Below, piece after piece: positions 41,628 to 49,664 of a stretch of 64,000 nucleotides of DNA (position 1 is the first letter of the stretch; every line of letters starts with the position of its first letter). The DNA comes from JABSSA01 sp039984715 (GTDB taxonomy: Bacteria; Pseudomonadota; Alphaproteobacteria; Rhodobacterales; Rhodobacteraceae). The notes beneath the pieces are model-generated. The model saw only the letters and a program-made list of their open reading frames with translations, did not search any database and had not been told where the DNA came from. A program made the translations under genes and the position numbers. The stretch spans positions 1 through 64,000 of the forward strand of contig JBDWUA010000008.1 in NCBI GenBank assembly GCA_039984715.1, in the 5' to 3' direction.

Positions 41628-42472
41628 TTAACCGCTCCCAAAGTCAGACCTGTAATGAAGTGTTTCTGCATCATAAAGAAACAAATAACTGGGGGAATTG
41701 CAGCCATCAAAGACGCCGCCGAAACCAAATGCCAGTTGTTTACGAACTGCCCGTTTAGCGCGCGAACACCTGCGGTGATCGGTTTCGCGCTTTCGCCGGT
41801 CGTCAGGACATTGGCCCAAAAGAAGTCGTTCCAGACAAATGTAAAAATTAGCACTGACAATGCCGCAATTGCTGGACGCACCAATGGCAACACGACGAAC
41901 CAGAAGATCTTCCATTCATTGACGCCCTCGATCCGTGCGCTTTCGATCAGATCGAACGGCAAAGCCTTGATAAAGTTGCGCATGAACAACGTGCAAAATC
42001 CGGTTTGAAACGCGGCGTGGAACAGAAACTGCCCAGCAATCGTGTCATAAAGGCCCGTTTGGACAGACATATCGCGGACAGGAACCATCAGAATTTGAAA
42101 CGGGATGAAGTTCCCCGCCACAAACAAGAAGAACAGCGGCAAGGCCACGCGGAACCGATAGATCGCCAACGCATAGCCCGCCAAGCAAGCCAAGGAAACG
42201 GAGATGATGACCGTAGGAAAGGTGATCAAGACCGAATTCAGCATGTAAGTGGCAGCTTCGGATTGCGTGAAAACAGCTGAATAGTTTTCAAACAAGCGGA
42301 ATTCTGTTGGCCATCCAAAGATGTTTCCCGTGTTGATGTCCCCCGCCCCTCGGATCGACGTGACAAAGATCGCAAGCAAAGGCAAAAGCCATATGAACAG
42401 AGCAACGGGAAGGAATGCCTGATAAGCAACAACAGCCCCTTTGCCTGCTTTTTCGACAGGGCGCGGAAACAT
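41624..42472 (-). CDS. Carbohydrate ABC transporter permease (MalG/CUT1 type)
   Basis: ATG 42472 is chosen because GGAGG lies 7 nt upstream and it overlaps the stop of the first permease in TGATG; the frame is open 36 bp further up. The 282-residue protein has six membrane segments, starting LPVALFIWLLPLLAIFVTSI. It carries the EAA loop ALPFDLIESARIEGVNEWKI, then FWFVVLPLVRPAIAALSVLI, which docks the ATPase. It pairs with the permease at 42472-43467 to form the galactoside channel; the ATPase is probably the UgpC-like protein at 45822. Confidence 0.92.
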   Translation of the reverse strand: MFPRPVEKAGKGAVVAYQAFLPVALFIWLLPLLAIFVTSIRGAGDINTGNIFGWPTEFRLFENYSAVFTQSEAATYMLNSVLITFPTVIISVSLACLAGYALAIYRFRVALPLFFLFVAGNFIPFQILMVPVRDMSVQTGLYDTIAGQFLFHAAFQTGFCTLFMRNFIKALPFDLIESARIEGVNEWKIFWFVVLPLVRPAIAALSVLIFTFVWNDFFWANVLTTGESAKPITAGVRALNGQFVNNWHLVSAASLMAAIPPVICFFMMQKHFITGLTLGAVK

Positions 42473-43467
42473 CAGCGGCCCTCCTTTTCGTTCTTGTACA
42501 TGTCCCACAGGAAATAGCTGATAAAAATCAGCATGATCAGGAACAGAACCGTCGCAATGGCAGACCCATATCCGTATCGTTCACCGTATTCGCTGATCGC
42601 GACTTCGTACATGTAATGTGACAAAACATTGGTTGATCCGAACGGTCCACCTTGTGTCATGATCGCGATCATATCAAAAGATCGAAGCGCTCCGATGACA
42701 GTCACAACCACAGCAATAAACGTTGCTGGCCGCAGCTGTGGAATGACGACATACCACAGCATCTTCCATCCCTTAGCCCCATCAAGGCGTGCCGCTTCGA
42801 TCTGATCGGCGGCCACATTGTTTAGACCCGTGAGGTACAAAATCATGCAGTACGCAATTTGCGGCCAAAGGCCTGCAAAGATAATCCCATAGGTCGCCCA
42901 TTCCGGGCTTGATAGAATATCCGGCGCAGGGGCCGAGCATTTGAAGGTCGCATTGCCAAGGATGTTGACGGTTTCTTCGCAATAAAGCGCTTTCCAAATC
43001 GACCCGATCACTCCGAAATCTGCATTGTAGAACCAGCCAAAAATCAGGCCGACAACGACTTGCGAGATCACAAATGGGAAGAAGAACAACGATTTGTAAA
43101 ACCGCATCCCCGGCACGGTTTGGTTCAAAAACAACGCGATCCCAAGGCCCGCAGGAACGGCCAGCATATATAAAACGAGCCACAGAATATTGTTCTTGAA
43201 AGAGGTCCAAAAATTCGGATCGCCCCATAATTTTACATAGTTTTCAAAGCCAACCCAAACGGCAGTCGATTGCCCATCAGCGGTGTACAATCCGTTCCAT
43301 TCATAAAGGCTCAGACCGAGGCTTTTGAAGATCGGAATAATCACGTAGATCGTAAAGAAGATCAAAGCCGGCACCAGAAATATCCATGGTGCAATAGACA
43401 GCTTGTTGCGTGCCATCCAAGACGCGCGATCTGACCCGGTTGATCTTTTCAATGTCGCATCTGTCAT
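42472..43467 (-). CDS. Sugar ABC transporter permease (MalF/CUT1 type)
   Basis: Start ATG 43467 has GAGGG 7 nt upstream; the longer frame to 43497 lacks one. The 331-residue protein has six membrane segments beginning SIAPWIFLVPALIFFTIYVI. The EAA loop is NNVAADQIEAARLDGAKGWK, followed by MLWYVVIPQLRPATFIAVVV. A periplasmic loop carries two Cys (YCEETVNI and FKCSAPAPD). It is the partner of the MalG-like permease and lies downstream of the binding-protein gene across an 114-bp spacer with a hairpin. Confidence 0.92.
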   Translation of the reverse strand: MTDATLKRSTGSDRASWMARNKLSIAPWIFLVPALIFFTIYVIIPIFKSLGLSLYEWNGLYTADGQSTAVWVGFENYVKLWGDPNFWTSFKNNILWLVLYMLAVPAGLGIALFLNQTVPGMRFYKSLFFFPFVISQVVVGLIFGWFYNADFGVIGSIWKALYCEETVNILGNATFKCSAPAPDILSSPEWATYGIIFAGLWPQIAYCMILYLTGLNNVAADQIEAARLDGAKGWKMLWYVVIPQLRPATFIAVVVTVIGALRSFDMIAIMTQGGPFGSTNVLSHYMYEVAISEYGERYGYGSAIATVLFLIMLIFISYFLWDMYKNEKEGR

Positions 43468-43525
43468 GGGCTTACCCTCGCTATTTGAAGTCGGCATTTC
43501 GCCGGCGAGACGTGTTCAGGCAAAC

Positions 43526-43548
43526 CCCAAACCGTTGTAAGATTTGGG
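43526..43548. other. Intercistronic hairpin between binding-protein and permease genes
   Basis: CCCAAACC (43526-43533) pairs with GATTTGGG (43541-43548) with one G-U and a 7-nt loop. In sugar ABC operons such stems after the binding-protein gene reduce expression of downstream genes and stabilise the upstream mRNA; that role is inferred. Confidence 0.45.
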
Positions 43549-43581
43549 CCACGAAGTGATCCGCGGCCCCTGTTCAAAGTT

Positions 43582-44808
43582 TTACTTGTAAACCTCAGTT
43601 TGAACTTCATCGAGACGTTCAAGGATAGCCATCATTTTGGACGTATCCAGCATAAACTCTTGGAAGCCTTCCATGCCAGCCTTGGCCATCGCCGCCGGGG
43701 CGTCGCGGTCATAGAACTGCGCAATCCCCGTTGCCGAGTTCAGCAATGCAAAGCCTTCTTGGATGAATTTGTCTTCCGAGATTTCAGCCTTGGCGTTAAT
43801 CGGCAGCTGACCGATGGTTTTGTTCCACTGAGTCTGCACATCAGCGCGCGCAACAAAGGCCAAGAACTTCTTGGCGTCTTCTTTGTTCTTCGCGTTCGTC
43901 GGAATAAAGAACGCGTCTGCTGGTGCTTCTTCAGCCAACGGTACGTCAGGGTCGATGGTTGGGAACGGCATAAAGTCGATCTGATCTTCGGTCAGCTCTG
44001 CGTTTTTAAAGCCATCAACCGAGAAGTTGCCCATGACATACATGGCCGCGTCGCCATTGGCGAAAGGCGCAATTGCGTCCTGCCAGGCCATCGAGGCGTG
44101 GTTGTCCACAAAACCGCATTCGTCGATCAACGTCTTCCAGTTCTCAAACGTCTGCACGATGCGTGGATCAGTGTATTTGATCTTGCCTGCGGTTAGATCG
44201 TTGTGAACATCGTAACCGTTTGTGCGCAGGTTCAAATAATCAAACACGCCCGCTGCCGTCCAAAGGAACTTTGTTCCAATGGTGAAAGGCGTCACACCGT
44301 TTGATTTCATTGTGCCACATGCTGCCAGCAGTTCGTCCCATGTTTTGGGTTCTTCCAGCTTCAACAGTTCAAAGACATCTTTACGATAGTAAATGCCCCA
44401 CTGGTAATAGCTGTACGGCACACCCCAGATCTTACCGTCTCGCGACATGGTCGCTTTGATCGCTGCAAGGTCTTCGTTGAATCCGTTCTCTTCCCAAACG
44501 TCATCAACCGATTCAAACAGACCCGCATCGACGAAAGGCGCCATGCGGTTGCCCGGGTACCACGACGTCACGTCTGGCGCGTCGGCTGTCAGAAAGTTCC
44601 GGATCGCTGTTTTATGCGCTTCGCGATCGTTGTTGTTAACAATCACATTGATGTCCGGGTTTTCCTTTTGGAACTGCGCTACTGCGTCGTCAAAGCCCTT
44701 TTTTGGGCCAGGATTCAAATCATCAAAGTTGATGACCAGATCACCCGCAAGTGCACCGGTCGCCGTAAGCGCCAACGCGGCCGCAGCCGTTTTCAATTTA
44801 AGGAACAT
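43582..44808 (-). CDS. Sugar ABC transporter substrate-binding protein (CUT1)
   Basis: ATG 44808 has GGAGG 6 nt upstream and starts a clear signal peptide (MFLKLKTAAAALALTATGAL, cleavage after ALA). The mature protein of about 388 residues is an extracellular solute-binding protein family 1 member: DAVAQFQKENPDINVIVNNN, KIWGVPYSYYQWGIYYRKDV, and NGDAAMYVMGNFSVDGF, then PTNAKNKEDAKKFLAFVARA. It delivers galactosides to the permeases at 41624-43467. Its promoter region faces the divergent IclR gene and contains two IclR-type palindromes. Confidence 0.93.
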   Translation of the reverse strand: MFLKLKTAAAALALTATGALAGDLVINFDDLNPGPKKGFDDAVAQFQKENPDINVIVNNNDREAHKTAIRNFLTADAPDVTSWYPGNRMAPFVDAGLFESVDDVWEENGFNEDLAAIKATMSRDGKIWGVPYSYYQWGIYYRKDVFELLKLEEPKTWDELLAACGTMKSNGVTPFTIGTKFLWTAAGVFDYLNLRTNGYDVHNDLTAGKIKYTDPRIVQTFENWKTLIDECGFVDNHASMAWQDAIAPFANGDAAMYVMGNFSVDGFKNAELTEDQIDFMPFPTIDPDVPLAEEAPADAFFIPTNAKNKEDAKKFLAFVARADVQTQWNKTIGQLPINAKAEISEDKFIQEGFALLNSATGIAQFYDRDAPAAMAKAGMEGFQEFMLDTSKMMAILERLDEVQTEVYK

Positions 44809-44923
44809 AGGTGTCCTCCCAACAATTGGTTCCCTCAAGGTAGCCAGACGTGCGCCTGACCGGTTCGCTGCTGTCAAAAAGGTCTAAGCGCTCGCTTGCC
44901 CAAAAAATCCTTTTGACATTCGG

Positions 44924-44938
44924 TTCCACATAGTGAAA
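44924..44938. promoter_or_regulatory. IclR-type operator, copy 1
   Basis: TTCCACATAGTGAAA follows the pattern TTCCA-N5-TGRAA. It is 20 bp from copy 2, so both lie on the same face of the helix, in the intergenic region between the binding-protein gene and the IclR gene. Confidence 0.6.
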
Positions 44939-44943
44939 CCTAT

Positions 44944-44958
44944 TTCCAACTAATGGAA
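44944..44958. promoter_or_regulatory. IclR-type operator, copy 2
   Basis: TTCCAACTAATGGAA is a perfect inverted repeat (TTCCA/TGGAA, 5-nt spacer), the classical symmetry of IclR-family sites. It lies 66 bp upstream of the regulator start at 45024. Confidence 0.65.
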
Positions 44959-45023
44959 CTATGCGGCGAGGTCGCTTGCACGTCAACATCAATTTGCAAG
45001 CCGATCAAAGGAGGGCCCGCAAG

Positions 45024-45818
45024 ATGACATCACAACGCCCCAGCGGCGATGGAACGATTGCCAAAGCATTGGATGTGCTGGATCTGGTCGCTGAAATGCA
45101 GCGCCCCGTTCGGTTTGCCGAAATATTGGCGCAAGTCAGCATACCAAAAGCAACGCTCTATCGGCTTTTCCAAACTCTGACTGCACAAGGCATGTTGCAA
45201 TATGATGTCGACCGTCAAACATACGCACCTGGCTTGCGCCTTGTTCGATTGGCACATTCTGCATGGCGTCAAAGTTCACTGGCCCCAATCGCGCGGCCTT
45301 TCATCGACAATTTGGCTGAAAAAGCTGGGGAAACAATACACTTAGCGCAAATGGACAACGGTCAGGTTCTTTATGTCGACAAGCGCAATGCATCCAGCCC
45401 AATCGAGATGTTCAGCCAAGCCGGAAAGGTCGGACCGGGATATTGCACAGGTGTCGGCAAAGCCATGTTGGCCTTTATGGCGCAAGAACCGCAATCGCAG
45501 GCCATCGCGAGGCAATCGTATTACGCCTATACTGCAAACACCCTAACGTCGCCCGAAACCTTGGAAGCAGAACTTGTGGACATTCGCGCAGAAGGGTTCG
45601 CCTATGACCGCGAAGAACACGAACCCGGAATTATCTGCATCGCTGCTCCTATTCTGTCCAATGGCACACGTGTCATTGGCGCCTTAAGCGTCACGACCTC
45701 GGTTCAGCGCAGTTCGTTAAAAGAGCTGAAAAAGCTAAAGCCGGACCTATTCGAGACGGCGCAGCGAATCGCAGAAGCGGCCACCACATGGCAATTCCCC
45801 GAACCCGAGAAAGGATAA
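45024..45818 (+). CDS. IclR-family transcriptional regulator of the galactoside locus
   Basis: ATG 45024 is preceded by AGGAGG; the frame extends to 44961 without one. The 264-residue protein has an N-terminal winged helix (KALDVLDLVAEMQRPVRFAE, SIPKATLYRLFQTLTAQGML) and a C-terminal IclR effector domain (YVDKRNASSPIEMFSQAGKV, YCTGVGKAMLAFM, and EEHEPGIICIAAPILSNGTR). It is divergent from the sugar-binding protein gene and adjacent to tandem TTCCA-N5-TGRAA sites. The ATPase gene starts 3 bp after its stop, so it also controls the import ATPase. The ligand is probably a galactose pathway intermediate. Confidence 0.92.
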   Translation: MTSQRPSGDGTIAKALDVLDLVAEMQRPVRFAEILAQVSIPKATLYRLFQTLTAQGMLQYDVDRQTYAPGLRLVRLAHSAWRQSSLAPIARPFIDNLAEKAGETIHLAQMDNGQVLYVDKRNASSPIEMFSQAGKVGPGYCTGVGKAMLAFMAQEPQSQAIARQSYYAYTANTLTSPETLEAELVDIRAEGFAYDREEHEPGIICIAAPILSNGTRVIGALSVTTSVQRSSLKELKKLKPDLFETAQRIAEAATTWQFPEPEKG

Positions 45819-45821
45819 TTT

Positions 45822-46883
45822 ATGTCCGGCGTTCAACTTGAACAGGCAATCAAACGGTACGGGTCCACACAAGTCATCCATGGCGTAGATCTACAAATTG
45901 ATGATGGCGAATTCTGCGTGTTTGTGGGTCCCTCAGGGTGCGGAAAATCCACATTGTTGCGCATGATTGCCGGTCTGGAAGACACGTCTGACGGCGTTAT
46001 CAAAATTGGTGGGCGCGATGTGACCCATGCCGATCCGGCAAACCGCGGCATCGCCATGGTTTTCCAGACATACGCCTTGTATCCGCACATGACAGTCGAA
46101 GAAAACATGGGCTTCGGGCTGAAAATGAATGGTGTCCCAAAGGACGAAATCAACCGCAAAGTCAGCGAAGCCTCACGTATTCTAAAGTTGGACGACTACC
46201 TAAAACGCAAACCAAAAGCGCTGTCAGGCGGACAACGTCAACGCGTTGCGATTGGCCGATCCATTGTGCGTGGTCCAGAAGTGTTTTTGTTCGACGAACC
46301 CTTGTCCAATCTAGATGCCGAGTTGCGCGTCGACATGCGGGTTGAAATCGCGCGCCTTCACAAAGAACTTGGCACGACAATGGTTTATGTGACCCACGAT
46401 CAGGTCGAAGCCATGACCTTGGCGGACAAGATCGTTGTTTTGCGAGCAGGTCGCGTCGAACAGGTCGGTGCGCCGATGCATCTATACAAAGACCCGGACA
46501 ACAAATTTGTCGCTGGCTTTATTGGATCCCCTTCCATGAACTTCGTGAATGGCGAAGTTACGGACGGGGGCGTTTTGGTTCCTGCTTTGGGCGGCGCCAT
46601 CATTCCAACTGAGGTCGCGCTTCCTGCTATGGGGTCCAACGTCATTGTCGGTCTACGACCTCAGGCGCTGTTACTGAATCCCGGATCAGGAGATATCAAA
46701 CTGGAATTGCGTGAACGGTTGGGCGGCGTCGCATATGATTACCTGCGCTGTGCAACAGGTGAGCGTTTGATTGTCGAAAGCCGAAACGACGAGGCATTGC
46801 CCGAAGGCACGACAATAAGCGTCGAATTCGACCCGGCTGCAGCGTACTTTTTCGATGCAAAGTCTGAAAACCGACTGCGTTAA
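45822..46883 (+). CDS. ugpC: Sugar ABC transporter ATP-binding protein (UgpC/MalK type)
   Basis: A 353-residue ATPase: Walker A GPSGCGKST, Q-loop FQTYALYPHMTVEENMGFGL, signature LSGGQRQRVAIGRSIVRGPE, Walker B VFLFDEPLSNLD and switch His in YVTHDQVEAMT. A C-terminal TOBE/MalK regulatory domain (240-353) carries the FIGSPSMNFVNGEV segment. It starts 3 bp after the IclR gene and should power the permease pair on the other strand. UgpC-like ATPases may serve several permeases. Confidence 0.92.
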   Translation: MSGVQLEQAIKRYGSTQVIHGVDLQIDDGEFCVFVGPSGCGKSTLLRMIAGLEDTSDGVIKIGGRDVTHADPANRGIAMVFQTYALYPHMTVEENMGFGLKMNGVPKDEINRKVSEASRILKLDDYLKRKPKALSGGQRQRVAIGRSIVRGPEVFLFDEPLSNLDAELRVDMRVEIARLHKELGTTMVYVTHDQVEAMTLADKIVVLRAGRVEQVGAPMHLYKDPDNKFVAGFIGSPSMNFVNGEVTDGGVLVPALGGAIIPTEVALPAMGSNVIVGLRPQALLLNPGSGDIKLELRERLGGVAYDYLRCATGERLIVESRNDEALPEGTTISVEFDPAAAYFFDAKSENRLR

Positions 46884-47012
46884 AACCATGTCCCAGCCAG
46901 TTTGCGCTAGATCAAAGTACGTTGCGCAACAACTATATATTGAATGATCTTGACCTGTTCTCCGACGACGCCTCGCAAAGATCTATGGGTTCGTCGACGA
47001 GAATGGTCAATT

Positions 47013-47034
47013 CTGACGTGATTTATTACGTCAG
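47013..47034. other. Inverted repeat downstream of the ATPase gene
   Basis: CTGACGT (47013-47019) and ACGTCAG (47028-47034) form a 7-bp perfect inverted repeat with an 8-nt spacer, just before the terminator. It could be a second stem of the termination region or a protein site; no promoter is obvious. Confidence 0.35.
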
Positions 47035-47037
47035 GTC

Positions 47038-47071
47038 GGGGGCAAATGTTGCGGGACATTTGCTCCCATTT
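47038..47071. terminator. Terminator hairpin between ugpC and ptsP
   Basis: GGGGGCAAATGT (47038-47049) pairs with ACATTTGCTCCC (47056-47067), 12 bp with one G-U and a 6-nt loop, followed by ATTTT. It lies between two convergent genes and begins 155 bp after the ugpC stop, close to the ptsP stop at 47075. Confidence 0.72.
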
Positions 47072-47074
47072 TCA

Positions 47075-49315
47075 TCAAGCATTCTTGCGAAGGTATTCCA
47101 TGATCGCAGGGCGCACTGACATTTCACCACGATGTCGCGCGTCTGCGATGACTTTGCGGACCTCTTCGAGGTTTGAACGCCGCAACAAGCTTTTGACGGG
47201 GCCAATAGAGGCTGGGCGCATCGACAGTGACCGCAAACCCACGGCTGCCAGACACAATGCTTCGACCGGTCGTCCAGCATCCTCGCCACAAAAACTCAGC
47301 GGAGTGTCCGTATCTTCGCAGCGTTCTACGATCCGCTCTAGAAAGCTCAGGAATGACACATTCAAAGTGTCATATCGCCGCCGCACCCGTTCATTTTCCC
47401 GATCAGCCGCGAAAAAGAACTGTTTCAAATCGTTGCCGCCGATGGACAAAAACCCGACCTCTTCAAAGAACTTCCGGGGTGCAAACGCCAGACTGGGCGT
47501 TTCCAACATGGCTCCGACGTCAATTTCGGATGGCAATACGTGCCCCAGCTTGGTCTCACGCTCGATCGCCTTTGTCATTTCATCGCGGGCACTTGTATAT
47601 TCTTCGTATTGCGCAACGAAGGGAAACATCACCGTCAACGGTCGCCCATTCGCGGCGCGCAAAAGCGCCTGTAACTGCATGCGCAACACACCAGGTTTGT
47701 CCAAACCAACCCGAATTGCGCGCCATCCCAACGCTGGGTTTGGTTCATCTGTCGGGCGCATGTAAGACAAGACTTTATCTGACCCGATATCCAGTGTCCG
47801 AAACACGACTCTCTTGCCACTCGCAGAATCCAAAACCCGTGAATAAAGCGCTGACAACTCGGAGCGCTTGGGCATCTGGTTACGGACCAAAAACTGTAGT
47901 TCTGTTCGGAACAATCCAACGCCTTCTGCGCCAGACCCCTGCAAAGAAGGCAGGTCCGCCATAAGGCCTGCGTTCATATGCATACCGACGACTGCGCCAC
48001 ACTTTGTTTCAGCCGGTTTTTCACGGATCGACGCATAGCGTTCAAGTGCAGCAGCTTGCATCGCCATTTTGTCACGAAAAGCCGAAACGACGGTATCATC
48101 TGGTCGCAAGTGAACAATACCTTGTTCGCCATCAACCATGACATGGTCGCCATTCAAAGCCTCAGTGGTGATGCGGTTCACATTGATGATCAGAGGGATC
48201 GCCAAAGCGCGGGCCACAATCGCGGCGTGACTGCCCACTGACCCTGCCTCAAGGATAATGCCCTTCAAGTTGCGTCCGTAATCCAACAATTCAGCCGGGC
48301 CGATATTTCGGGCAACCAAAATGGGATTGGCGGGCATCTCTGCACCGGTGTCTTGCCCCTGCCCTGTAAGGATGCGCAGCAGACGGTTCGACAAATCATC
48401 CAAATCACTTAGGCGTTCGCGCAGGTAACTGTCCCCGGACTGAGACATCCGCGCCCGCGCAAGCGATTGTTCCTTTTCAACGGCTGCTTCCGCACTAAGC
48501 CCGCCCCCAATGTCGGATTCCATACGGCGCATCCAACCTTTCGAATTCGCAAACATCCGATAGGCTTCTAAGACCTGCTTTTGCTCAGTGTCACCCGCAG
48601 CCATGGCCAACATCTTGTCGACACCCACACGCAGTTCTTCGACAGCAGTGGTAAGTCGTTCCAGTTCCCTTTGTGGATCATCCGCAATCGGGTTTGAAAC
48701 AACCACGCGCGGTTCATGCAGCCATATATGCCCCTCGGCGACACCTTCCTGAGCGACGCCACCTTTCAACATTTTTGGCTGAGAATGCAGCGCTTCCATT
48801 GCGGCGCCTTCGCCAACAAAAGCGCCCAATTCCGTCATCTCGGCCAGCACCATAGCGACGACTTCTAGTGCATAAACTTCGTCAGCTGAAAATTCGCGCC
48901 CTTCTTTGGACTGCACAACCAGCACACCCAAAGCTTCGCCCAACCGTTGGACAGGCACACCGCAAAAACTGGAAAACACTTCTTCTCCGGTTTCCGGCAT
49001 ATATCGAAAACCACGCGCATTCGGAGCGTCAGCAGTATTCACAATCTCGCGTCGACGTGCTGCACGCCCAACCAAACCTTCACCCAAGCGCATGCGCGTT
49101 TGGTGAACAGAATCCGGGTTCAAACCTTCTGTGGCACAAAGCTCAAGCGTGTCTTCGTCCCTAAACAGATAGATCGAACAAACTTCTGTCCCCATTGAAT
49201 CCGCGATCAACCGCGTGATCTTATCAAGACGCGCCTGTCCTGCATCATCACCAGCCATTGCATCACGCAAACGCCCAAGTAACTTGCGGCTTTCGCTTTC
49301 TACGGTATTGGCCAT
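47075..49315 (-). CDS. ptsP: PTS-Ntr enzyme I (phosphoenolpyruvate-protein phosphotransferase)
   Basis: The start at ATG 49315 (MANTVESESRKLLGRLRDAM) matches family N-termini; a GTG at 49354 is an alternative. The 746-residue protein has an N-terminal GAF domain (about 25-160, IADSMGTEVCSIYLFRDEDT) and PEP-utilising domains. The phosphorylated His363 is in LEAGSVGSHAAIVARALAIP and the catalytic Cys in PLSFCGEDAGRP near the end. It starts the nitrogen-related phosphorelay to NPr and EIIANtr by transferring phosphate from PEP; the GAF domain is thought to sense glutamine. It lies near lysC, a usual roseobacter arrangement. Confidence 0.95.
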   Translation of the reverse strand: MANTVESESRKLLGRLRDAMAGDDAGQARLDKITRLIADSMGTEVCSIYLFRDEDTLELCATEGLNPDSVHQTRMRLGEGLVGRAARRREIVNTADAPNARGFRYMPETGEEVFSSFCGVPVQRLGEALGVLVVQSKEGREFSADEVYALEVVAMVLAEMTELGAFVGEGAAMEALHSQPKMLKGGVAQEGVAEGHIWLHEPRVVVSNPIADDPQRELERLTTAVEELRVGVDKMLAMAAGDTEQKQVLEAYRMFANSKGWMRRMESDIGGGLSAEAAVEKEQSLARARMSQSGDSYLRERLSDLDDLSNRLLRILTGQGQDTGAEMPANPILVARNIGPAELLDYGRNLKGIILEAGSVGSHAAIVARALAIPLIINVNRITTEALNGDHVMVDGEQGIVHLRPDDTVVSAFRDKMAMQAAALERYASIREKPAETKCGAVVGMHMNAGLMADLPSLQGSGAEGVGLFRTELQFLVRNQMPKRSELSALYSRVLDSASGKRVVFRTLDIGSDKVLSYMRPTDEPNPALGWRAIRVGLDKPGVLRMQLQALLRAANGRPLTVMFPFVAQYEEYTSARDEMTKAIERETKLGHVLPSEIDVGAMLETPSLAFAPRKFFEEVGFLSIGGNDLKQFFFAADRENERVRRRYDTLNVSFLSFLERIVERCEDTDTPLSFCGEDAGRPVEALCLAAVGLRSLSMRPASIGPVKSLLRRSNLEEVRKVIADARHRGEMSVRPAIMEYLRKNA

Positions 49316-49664
49316 GGTCTCCCCGTTTTCCACTGCCGGACCGCCTTTGGTCACGCGCCTTTAGATCATGAAACAAACACAAGCGAAACGAGAGAAACAT
49401 CCGATGTCAAAAAAATGCGGATTCTAACCGACACCCGTTTGTTCACTGCATCAATTTTAGGCCTCGGCAACGCATCTCCTCTGAGGTCATTGCAATGTCC
49501 ACTCTCGAAATACGTGTCTAGCGCCAAAAGAAATGCATGCTATTCTTATGCTTAGATCAAGTTGTCGTATTGATTGCCAGTTATTTGGCGACTGGCATTT
49601 CAAAAATGTAGTTAATAATCAAAACGTGCGGCCAATGGCTGGCCCGGTTCAAAGTCGAGGACAC

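Noticed and set aside
47227..47964. 245-residue plus-strand frame opposite ptsP
   Set aside because: Antisense of ptsP; composition rich in Arg, Ser and Pro and no recognisable domain.
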